A DNA stretch of 28,741 nucleotides from DATBFX01 sp036558305 (GTDB lineage: Bacteria; Chloroflexota; Chloroflexia; Thermomicrobiales; UBA6265), in the NCBI GenBank assembly GCA_036558305.1, contig DATBFX010000598.1:1-28741 (forward strand), given 5' to 3'. Of this stretch, positions 23,211-28,741 are shown piece by piece. The translations under genes were made by a program, and so were the position numbers. The notes below the pieces were generated by a model that saw only the letters and a list, made by a program, of their open reading frames with translations, had not been told where the DNA came from and did not search any database. Numbering within the stretch: position 1 is the first letter of the stretch; the number at the start of each line of letters is the position of its first letter.

Positions 23211-23561
23211 ATGGAGACGACGACGAAAACTGCCGAGTTGATCGCGCACCTGCGAGGCACGACGATGGTTGCCAAGCTCGGATCGGTCGACGGGGTGATG
23301 CTGCCGGACACGATCCGGCAAGCTGCCGGGTTGGCGGTGGGTGACATGTTGTATGCCGAGGTTTTGGACGAGGGAGCCGGCGAGTTTCGGGTACGGCTTC
23401 GCAAGATCGATCCCGATCAGGCCTGGATTTGGACACCGGAATGGCAGGCGAAACTGCAAGAAGCGTACGACGATTTGGCAGCGGGTCGAAGCACGATCCA
23501 TTACTCCGATGAGGCGTTTCTGGCAGCACTGAACGAGCGGTCGAAGCATGCCGACCCATGA
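23211..23561 (+). CDS. AbrB-like antitoxin (antitoxin 2)
   Basis: The product has 116 residues. After a short helix (TKTAELIAHLRGTT) comes an AbrB-like domain, VAKLGSVDGVMLPDTIRQAA, then GLAVGDMLYAEVLD. The C-terminus, AWIWTPEWQAKLQEAYDDLA then SDEAFLAALNERSK, matches the tails of antitoxins 1 and 3 at TPEW and S-EAFLAAL. The start is ATG 23211 with GAGGAGG 8 nt upstream. Its 3' end overlaps the toxin start by 14 bp, so it is the cognate antitoxin of that toxin. Confidence 0.85.
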   Translation: METTTKTAELIAHLRGTTMVAKLGSVDGVMLPDTIRQAAGLAVGDMLYAEVLDEGAGEFRVRLRKIDPDQAWIWTPEWQAKLQEAYDDLAAGRSTIHYSDEAFLAALNERSKHADP

Positions 23562-23835
23562 GGAGGAAGACGCCTTTTGGCGCGACTTCGACCGGCTCTC
23601 GGCAGTGCAGAAAGCGGAGTTCAACGCGGCCGTCGCCAAGTTCGTCGCGGATTTGAGGAGAGGGAGTTTTCGAAAAGGGTTGCGGATCAAGCGCGTGCAG
23701 GGGCGACCCGACACGTGGGAAATGACCTGGGCCGACGACGGCAGGGCGTTTTTCACGTATGGATCACCGCTCAGGCCCGGCGATCCACACATCGTCTGGC
23801 TCCGCGTCGGCACTCATGACATTTTCGACGAGTAG
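23548..23835 (+). CDS. RelE/ParE-like toxin of a type II toxin-antitoxin system
   Basis: The product has 95 residues. The N-terminal helices FWRDFDRLSAVQKAEFNAAV and KFVADLRRGSFRKGLRIKRV lead into the beta-sheet core: RPDTWEMTWADDGRAFFTYG, then HIVWLRVGTHDIFDE. The RIKRVQGRPDTWEM and W-R-G-H-DIF pattern is that of the RelE-like 'cytotoxic translational repressor' group, whose members cut mRNA at the ribosome or otherwise block growth. Active-site residues cannot be fixed by eye. It starts at ATG 23548 within antitoxin 2, which suggests coupled translation. A decayed relative lies at 27372-27454. Confidence 0.8.
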   Translation: MPTHEEEDAFWRDFDRLSAVQKAEFNAAVAKFVADLRRGSFRKGLRIKRVQGRPDTWEMTWADDGRAFFTYGSPLRPGDPHIVWLRVGTHDIFDE

Positions 23836-23853
23836 AAGGGCACGCTCCCCGTC

Positions 23854-23875
23854 GCCTCCCAGTGCCGACGGAGGC
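23854..23875. terminator. Weak hairpin between convergent toxin and aminotransferase genes
   Basis: GCCTCC (23854-23859) and GGAGGC (23870-23875) can form a 6-bp stem with a 10-nt loop in the 57-bp gap between the two stop codons. No T-tract follows on either strand. Confidence 0.25.
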
Positions 23876-23892
23876 TGCCTCGCCAAATCCGG

Positions 23893-25014
23893 TTAGGACG
23901 GCCCTTCCCACACCGAACGGATCGTGTTGCCGATCGTCTCGACGACCTCCTCGGTTTGACCGTGGAGTGGCCAGCGTTCCGTGAAGATGAGGAACGAGTC
24001 GTCGAGCAGTGTCCGCGCTTCGGGTACGTCGGCGTTCGGGTCGCGGAAGGCGTCGTGGTCCGGCATCGCCGCCACCTGCCACCGGCACACCGGCACCTGC
24101 GCTTCGCCCAGCGACGCCAGGGCGTGGTCGCGCGCGGCAACGGAGGTCGTCCGCACCCGGAATTTTTGCCAGGAGTGGCCGGGCGCGTCCGTCGGGAGAT
24201 CGAGACCGGGGAGACCGTCCAGGCATTTCATCAGGATGCCGGCGTTGCGGCGGGCTTGCGCGGTGATGCCTGCCAGGTGCGGAATGTGGCTGACGGCGAC
24301 GGCGGCGCAGAGTTCGTCGATCCGGTAGTTGCCGCCCCAGCGGTCGTGGACGATGTAGGTCCGCGGCGACTTCTCGTCCCACCGTTCGCCGAAGCGGCGC
24401 AGGGTGCGCATCCGCTCGTAGAAATCGGGGTCGTCGGTGACGACCAGCCCGCCTTCGCCGCCGGGGAGGGCTTTGGTCTGATTGAGCGAGAAGGCGCCGG
24501 CCAAACCGTAGCGACCGGCGCGGAGACCGCCCGGCAATTCGCTGCCCGCCGCCTGGCAGGCATCTTCGATGATCGGGATCTCTGCCGGCAGCAGGTCGCG
24601 CAGTGGTCGCAGGTCGATCGGATACCCGTGCAGGTGGACGGGCATCACCGCGGCGGTGCGCGGGGAGAGGACGCGCTCGACCGTCTCGGCGGTGAGGCAG
24701 TAGGTGTGGGGGTCGACGTCGGCGAAGATCGGGGTGGCGCCGGCCATGATGATCGGGAACACGGACCCGGAGAAGGTGAAGGCGGGGACGATCACCTCGC
24801 GGCCGGCAACGCCGAGCGCCGCCAGCGCCAGGTAGAGCGCGGCGGTCCCGCTGGAACAGGCGAGACAGTATGGCGCGCCGGTGTCCTCGGCCCAGTCGCG
24901 TTCGAGCCTCGCGGTGTTCGGACCGTCGACGAGGACGCCTGCCCGCAGACTGGTTTCGATCATCGCCAGCGCCGCCGGTTGGAACGGCGGCCAGTCGTTG
25001 TAGGTGAGGTCCAC
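23893..25014 (-). CDS. DegT/DnrJ/EryC1/StrS-family PLP-dependent aminotransferase
   Basis: The product has 373 residues of the sugar aminotransferase type, transferring an amino group to keto-sugars or related cyclic ketones. CSSGTAALYLALAALGV, EVIVPAFTFSGS, PVHLHGYPIDL, IIEDACQAAGS (D151 pairs with the PLP nitrogen) and AFSLNQTKALPGGEGGLVV (K181, the PLP lysine) are diagnostic, as is the RWGGNYRIDELCAA block. The usual SFxxxK appears as SLNQTK. It starts at GTG 25014 with GGGAGG a few bases upstream. No nucleotide-sugar genes are adjacent, so the substrate is unknown. It diverges from the secreted protease gene. Confidence 0.92.
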   Translation of the reverse strand: MDLTYNDWPPFQPAALAMIETSLRAGVLVDGPNTARLERDWAEDTGAPYCLACSSGTAALYLALAALGVAGREVIVPAFTFSGSVFPIIMAGATPIFADVDPHTYCLTAETVERVLSPRTAAVMPVHLHGYPIDLRPLRDLLPAEIPIIEDACQAAGSELPGGLRAGRYGLAGAFSLNQTKALPGGEGGLVVTDDPDFYERMRTLRRFGERWDEKSPRTYIVHDRWGGNYRIDELCAAVAVSHIPHLAGITAQARRNAGILMKCLDGLPGLDLPTDAPGHSWQKFRVRTTSVAARDHALASLGEAQVPVCRWQVAAMPDHDAFRDPNADVPEARTLLDDSFLIFTERWPLHGQTEEVVETIGNTIRSVWEGPS

Positions 25015-25119
25015 GATCCCTCCCGTTCCGGCACCGGTTTGGTGCGATGCCTCGCTGATGCGACGTGCGTGAGCATATCAGGGAGCGCAGACTACCGCCG
25101 CCGCCGGAGCCCGCGCCAT

Positions 25120-25183
25120 TTGACATATCACGACACTGATAGACTGAGCAGTGCAACACCGCGCCGGGTGGGTCCACCCGGCG
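25120..25183 (+). promoter_or_regulatory. Possible -35 box and leader hairpin upstream of the secreted metalloprotease
   Basis: A perfect TTGACA lies at 25120-25125, but no convincing -10 stands at the usual distance. Downstream, CGCCGGGTGG and CCACCCGGCG (25162-25171 and 25174-25183) form a perfect 10-bp stem around GT, which would lie in the leader. Both elements fall in the 235-bp divergent gap between the aminotransferase and protease genes. Confidence 0.35.
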
Positions 25184-25249
25184 TTGTCGATGACTCGAGA
25201 TGGGACGCAACAACGACTCCCCGGCGCCGCGTGAGAAGGGAATCGATCG

Positions 25250-26986
25250 ATGACTCGTCGCCGACCACTCGCCGTCTTGCTCGTCGTGCTCGTCATCCTC
25301 ACCGGAACGACGTCGTCCGTGGTGCGGGCGGGTGACGCCGTCGCCGCCCAGCAGGACCAAGCGGCAGAGCGGTCGCAACAACTGATCGCCGAGGCGGTGG
25401 AGAGCGGGCGGCTCGACTACGACACGTCGCTGGTCTACCGCGCCTACGCCTTGTTCGGGGATTCGCGCCTGCCGGAGCAATACGTCGGCAGTGGCGCCTT
25501 CGAAGACAACTCGCTCTTCGTCGAGGCGAAACTCAACTGGGACACGCTGTCGCCGAGCACGCGGGACCAACTGACCCCGTTCCTCGTTCGCCCGACCGAC
25601 AGCCGCAGCATCTTCGCCGCGAAACAGACCGCCAATACCCCGCCGCAAGACGGCAACCAGACGGCCGCCGACGCCGGCGACACCGGGTGCGTCGACGGCT
25701 GGACGGCGGCCGTCCATCCGACCTATCCGATCAAGGTCTGGATGGAATGCACCGGCGACTACGCGGGCGATCTGGACCAGGTTCTTTCGATCGTCGACGA
25801 GTATTGGCAAAAAGAGGTCGACCTGATGGGACCGCCGATGCCGGATACCGGCACCGCCGAAGCCGGCGGCGACACGCGGCTCGATCTCTACGTGGTCGAC
25901 ATGCAAAACGACCTCCTGCCGCGCAGCGGTGGAACCCGCTCACCGCTCACCGACACCGCGCTGGCGATGGCGATCGCCGATTATCCGGTCGTCGGCAAGA
26001 CGGCCAGCGGCTACATGATCGCGCGGCGGGAATACCTGGGCGCCGAGCTCCTGCACACCACCCTCGCCCACGAGTTCTTCCACGTCCTCCAGTACGCGCA
26101 CAACGTGGCCATCACCCAGGGTTTTTCCGCGACGCCGTACGGCGAGTTCGAGGTGCTCAAACTCGTTCCCTACTGGTTCTTCGAGGCGACCGCGACCTGG
26201 ATGGAGACGTACATCTACCGCGGCAAGCTCTCCGACCGGACGTTGAACGAGTCGGTCCATGGCTACTTCGTGACCTCGTTCCTCTACGGCGAACCGCTCT
26301 ACACTTCGGTCCAGCGCGGCAGTTCGATCGAGTTGCAGATGTACGCCTCGTACATCTGGTTCATGTTCATGCAGCAGGAAGCCGGCGCCGCACCGATCGG
26401 GCAGATGTGGCGCAACCTGGAGTCGGTCGACCAAGACGACTTCGACGGGACCCTGGCCGCCATCGATGCCGCCTTCCCCTTCGCGGCACACTTCCGGGAT
26501 TTCGCCGTCCGCAACTTCAACCTCGATCTCGAACCCGGCGACCCGATCACGCCCAGCTACAAGGATTGGGATCCCTCGTTCCCGGAGGGCGTCCGTCCCA
26601 AGTTCACGGTCGGCGAAAAACGCGCCGATCGCACGCTTGAAGCATCGGCCCCCGACGATCCGCCGCGGGAAATCGACGACACGATCAAGCCGCTCTCGGC
26701 CCACTACGACTTCTTCGTCCCGGCCGACGACGTCCCCGGCGTGACGCTGGATTTCTCCGGGATGACCCCATCCGACACACTCGACGTCGACGTGCTCGTC
26801 AACATCAAGGACAAAGGCTGGGAGCGACGTCAACTCCCCGTCGACGAGCCGACCACCTTGTGCCGATCCAACCCCGACGACGACGTCAAATCGTTCTACC
26901 TGGTGCTGAGCAACCACACGTTCGACACCGACGGTGCGCTCGGCGGTTCGTTTACGATCGACACCAGTCCCGATGCGTGCGCGTGA
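25250..26986 (+). CDS. Secreted zinc metalloprotease-like protein (HEFFH, MXAN_6640-like)
   Basis: The product has 578 residues. A signal peptide (RRRPLAVLLVVLVILTGTTSS, cut near VRAGDAVAA) sends it out of the cell. The catalytic domain shows LAHEFFHVLQYAHN (H274, E275, H278) and a downstream WFFEATATWMET, where E312 is the probable third zinc ligand, giving a gluzincin-like site. A long N-terminal region (30-200), possibly a propeptide, has one disulphide-capable pair C147/C167. The C-terminal region (about 450-578) is beta-rich and could be a PPC- or carbohydrate-binding-like domain. The layout resembles the MXAN_6640 family of putative metalloproteases. ATG 25250 follows GAAGGGA by 8 nt. 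Substrate unknown. Confidence 0.82.
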   Translation: MTRRRPLAVLLVVLVILTGTTSSVVRAGDAVAAQQDQAAERSQQLIAEAVESGRLDYDTSLVYRAYALFGDSRLPEQYVGSGAFEDNSLFVEAKLNWDTLSPSTRDQLTPFLVRPTDSRSIFAAKQTANTPPQDGNQTAADAGDTGCVDGWTAAVHPTYPIKVWMECTGDYAGDLDQVLSIVDEYWQKEVDLMGPPMPDTGTAEAGGDTRLDLYVVDMQNDLLPRSGGTRSPLTDTALAMAIADYPVVGKTASGYMIARREYLGAELLHTTLAHEFFHVLQYAHNVAITQGFSATPYGEFEVLKLVPYWFFEATATWMETYIYRGKLSDRTLNESVHGYFVTSFLYGEPLYTSVQRGSSIELQMYASYIWFMFMQQEAGAAPIGQMWRNLESVDQDDFDGTLAAIDAAFPFAAHFRDFAVRNFNLDLEPGDPITPSYKDWDPSFPEGVRPKFTVGEKRADRTLEASAPDDPPREIDDTIKPLSAHYDFFVPADDVPGVTLDFSGMTPSDTLDVDVLVNIKDKGWERRQLPVDEPTTLCRSNPDDDVKSFYLVLSNHTFDTDGALGGSFTIDTSPDACA

Positions 26987-27025
26987 TCCGTCGGCGAGCA
27001 CGGGTGCGTCGTTTCCCACGGGCTT

Positions 27026-27055
27026 TTGACGATGCGCCATTCGCGCTCGGATAAT
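27026..27055 (+). promoter_or_regulatory. Promoter of antitoxin 3
   Basis: TTGACG (27026-27031) and GATAAT (27050-27055) are spaced by 18 bp, 40 bp before the ATG at 27095. This is the best sigma-70-type promoter in the window. Confidence 0.6.
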
Positions 27056-27094
27056 GACGCCGCCTGGACACCGCTCGCACAGAGAAGTCTTTTC

Positions 27095-27394
27095 ATGACC
27101 GCGATCATCGGCCACAAAGGTGAACTGACGATTCCGCCTGAGGTGCGTCACGCCGCGCAACTTGAGGAAGGCGACGAGGTCGAGTTCGAGGTGACCGGGG
27201 CAGGTATCCTCGTTCGTCGGTTGGAGTTCGAAGACCGCGATCCGTGGTATTACGGGACGCCAGAGTGGGAAGAGGGTCTGGACCGCGCGCTGGCGGAGTC
27301 CGAGGCCGGCACCGGCACCATCTACGAGTCTGGTGAGGCGTTTCTCGCCGCGCTCAGGCAATGGTCCAAAGATGCCGATCTTCGAAACACGTGA
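27095..27394 (+). CDS. AbrB/SpoVT-type antitoxin (antitoxin 3)
   Basis: The product has 99 residues and is a close paralogue of antitoxin 1. Its DNA-binding part is AIIGHKGELTIPPEVRHAA with LEEGDEVEFEV; its tail is DPWYYGTPEWEEGLDRAL then SGEAFLAALRQWSKDAD. The start is ATG 27095; only a weak AGAAG precedes it. A toxin reading frame overlaps its end by 23 bp, but that toxin is deleted internally, so this is an orphan antitoxin. It may still regulate its own promoter or act on the live toxin at 23548. Confidence 0.87.
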   Translation: MTAIIGHKGELTIPPEVRHAAQLEEGDEVEFEVTGAGILVRRLEFEDRDPWYYGTPEWEEGLDRALAESEAGTGTIYESGEAFLAALRQWSKDADLRNT

Positions 27395-27454
27395 CGAATT
27401 CAGACGCCAAATGGGCTCCGCGTCGGTGGCCACGAGATCTTCGAGGACCGATAG
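27372..27454 (+). pseudogene. Toxin relic with a large internal deletion
   Basis: An ATG at 27372, inside the end of antitoxin 3, opens MPIFETRDEFRRQ, which occupies the position of a toxin start. From 27416, in a different frame, the codons read LRVGGHEIFEDR-stop, matching the C-terminus LRVGTHDIFDE-stop of the toxin at 23548-23835. Roughly 200 bp of toxin core is missing between the two parts, and the frames no longer agree. What is left cannot make a functional toxin. Confidence 0.8.
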
Positions 27455-27496
27455 CACGACGGACCGTCCGACCGCTTTGCTGGAAGGGAGTGATCG

Positions 27497-28249
27497 ATGT
27501 GCCATGAACATCTGACCGCGCCGGTACGTGGTGGCGCCGGTATCGTCGAGGAGCAGGTGGAAGTTCCGGGTGCCGATCGGGCAATTCCCGCGTACTTCGT
27601 GCGTCCCGAGGACGGCACCGCCCCGAACGTCCTGGTCATCCACGACGTCTGGGGCGCGAACGACTTCTACCACGACGTCGCGCGCCGGTTGGCGGGCGAG
27701 GGGTTCGCGACCCTGCTTCCCGACTTCTTCGCACGCGAGGGCCCGCCCGCAACCCAAACCCGCGAGGCGATCATGGAGCGGCGCGTCCGGCTCGACCAGA
27801 CGAAGAGCGTTGCGGACGTCGCCGGCGCCATCGGCTGGCTTCGGGATCAGCCAACCACCACGGAAAAGGTCGGCACGGTCGGTTTTTGCATGGGCGGGAC
27901 GTGGGTCTTCCTGGCGGCGGCACGGGAACCGGTGCCGAATGCCAGCGTCGCGTTCTACGGATTTCCGGCGCGGGAACCGACGCCGTTGGCCCCGTTCCAT
28001 CCAATCGACGAGGCCGACCAGATGCGTTCGCCGCTGCTCGGGCTGTGGGGAGACCAAGACCACGGCGTCGGCATGGACAACGTCGAGCGGTATCGCGCGG
28101 CCCTGGAACGGGCCGGCGCCCCATACGACTTCGTCATCTACCCGGGCGCCGGACACGGCTTCTTGACCTTCGATCCCGCGGCAACCTCGTACGACGCGGC
28201 CCAGGACGCCTGGGCGAAGACGGTGGCCTTCCTGCGCACGAACGTATGA
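27497..28249 (+). CDS. Dienelactone hydrolase-family protein
   Basis: The product has 250 residues and the alpha/beta-hydrolase fold. The nucleophile is cysteine, as in true dienelactone hydrolases: VGFCMGGTW with C131. The acid is D186 in LWGDQDHGV and the base is H220 in PGAGHGFL. PAYFVRPEDG and VLVIHDVWGANDFYHDVARR are family blocks. Such enzymes open lactones such as 4-carboxymethylenebut-2-en-4-olide, but many relatives act on other esters. There is no signal peptide. It starts at ATG 27497 with GGGAG 6 nt upstream. Its stop overlaps the next gene's ATG (ATGA), so it forms an operon with the HD-domain gene. Confidence 0.92.
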   Translation: MCHEHLTAPVRGGAGIVEEQVEVPGADRAIPAYFVRPEDGTAPNVLVIHDVWGANDFYHDVARRLAGEGFATLLPDFFAREGPPATQTREAIMERRVRLDQTKSVADVAGAIGWLRDQPTTTEKVGTVGFCMGGTWVFLAAAREPVPNASVAFYGFPAREPTPLAPFHPIDEADQMRSPLLGLWGDQDHGVGMDNVERYRAALERAGAPYDFVIYPGAGHGFLTFDPAATSYDAAQDAWAKTVAFLRTNV

Positions 28250-28741
28250 ACGACGACGCGGCCGGTCTGGCGCGATTCCTCCACCGCATCGGCCACCTGA
28301 AGCGCGTTTCGCGGACCGGCTGGTTGGATCGCGGCGTCCCGGCGGCGGAAACGGAATCGGTCGCCGATCACACCTTCCGCGTCGCCCTCCTGGCGTGGTT
28401 GGCGGCGACCGCCGAGCCGTCCCTGGACCGCGACCGCGTCGTGAAACTGGCGCTTCTCCACGACCTGGCGGAAGCCGTGACGGGCGATCTGCCTCCGTAC
28501 GATCCGGTCGAGTTGGCGCAGGCCGAGGAAGCCGAACGTGCCGACCTCCTCAACCGCCGGCATGTTCGCAGCCGGGCGCGCGCCGAGGCCAAGCGCGCCG
28601 CCGAGGCCGCGGCGATGGCGGATTTGCTGGCGGATTTGCCCGGCGTGCTGGCCGATGAACTCGGAGGGTTGTGGCGAGAGTTGGACGTGGGAACGAGCGC
28701 CGAGGCGCGCTTCGTCAAGCAAGCCGACAAGTTGGAGACCT
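28246..28741 (+). CDS. HD-domain phosphohydrolase (HDDC2/YfbR-like), cut by window end
   Basis: The ATG at 28246 overlaps the dienelactone hydrolase stop (ATGA). The frame is open to the window end, so at least 165 residues are visible. RFLHRIGHLKRVSRTGWLDR, ESVADHTFRVALLAW (H of the first metal ligand), LALLHDLAEAVTGDLPPYD (HD motif) and FVKQADKLE (last D) are the standard blocks of the HDDC2/YfbR group, which includes 5'-deoxynucleotidases acting on deoxynucleoside monophosphates. The window ends just after the last HD-ligand aspartate, so only the C-terminal end is missing. It is cytoplasmic and metal dependent. The pairing with a dienelactone hydrolase does not indicate a shared pathway. 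Confidence 0.88.
   Translation, partial: MNDDAAGLARFLHRIGHLKRVSRTGWLDRGVPAAETESVADHTFRVALLAWLAATAEPSLDRDRVVKLALLHDLAEAVTGDLPPYDPVELAQAEEAERADLLNRRHVRSRARAEAKRAAEAAAMADLLADLPGVLADELGGLWRELDVGTSAEARFVKQADKLET

Noticed and set aside
23771..25906. A 711-codon minus-strand frame
   Set aside because: It is low-complexity Arg/Pro-rich and runs across the aminotransferase in a different frame.
25940..28156. A 738-codon open frame on the minus strand
   Set aside because: It lies antisense to the metalloprotease, antitoxin 3 and the dienelactone hydrolase, all with clear motifs. High GC keeps antisense frames open; its translation has no recognisable domain.

Overview
This is a 28.7 kb piece of a GC-rich bacterial chromosome. 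Gene content and style suggest a Chloroflexota member, most likely Thermomicrobia or a relative. The pointers are many GTG starts, short intergenic spaces, an M29 aminopeptidase, a ScyD/ScyE-type secreted protein, a UPF0114 membrane protein, a heme A synthase and a leaderless kinase start. This placement is inference. I saw no rRNA, tRNA or CRISPR array.

Layout. (1) 1-1905 is accessory DNA. A decayed ISAs1-family transposase tail (1-462) abuts a truncated HEIGH-motif zinc-protease-like gene (463-914). An intact paralogue (1222-1905) and a 76-residue companion (1004-1234) follow. A 107-bp near-identical direct repeat (880-986 and 1871-1977) carries the last 24 or so codons of aroA plus the first 12 codons of each protease-like gene. 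(2) 1898-7062, minus strand: a UPF0261 (Tm-1-like) protein, a PEP-hydrolase-like TIM barrel and a cupin form a tightly overlapping operon. It is followed by an M29 aminopeptidase and aroA. A perfect 37-bp inverted repeat surrounds the aroA start codon. (3) 7242-10671, plus strand: a UPF0114 membrane protein and a 937-residue soluble PAS/GAF histidine kinase. (4) 10722-12753, minus: DUF2891 protein and heme A synthase. (5) 13021-14675: an SRPBCC protein converging on a ScyD/ScyE-type secreted protein; the tail of the latter is encoded by a 30-bp-arm inverted repeat. (6) 14848-20089, minus: a serine hydrolase, an acyl-CoA ligase and a large ATPase-TPR-LuxR regulator. (7) 20321-22655, minus: MsrA and a secreted four-domain protein with an A-B-A-B plan. 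(8) 22868-23835, plus: two AbrB-type antitoxins and a RelE/ParE-like toxin. (9) 23893-26986: a DegT-type aminotransferase (minus) diverging from a secreted HEFFH metalloprotease (plus). (10) 27095-28741, plus: a third AbrB antitoxin with a deleted toxin relic, a dienelactone hydrolase and an HD-domain protein cut by the window end.

Most genes are ordinary housekeeping or metabolic genes. The unusual material is of three kinds: the recombined aroA 3' end with protease-like cassettes, the family of related AbrB antitoxins with live and dead toxins, and several unrelated inverted or tandem repeats sitting exactly at gene ends, two of which have been absorbed into coding sequence (aroA N-terminus, ScyD-like C-terminus).
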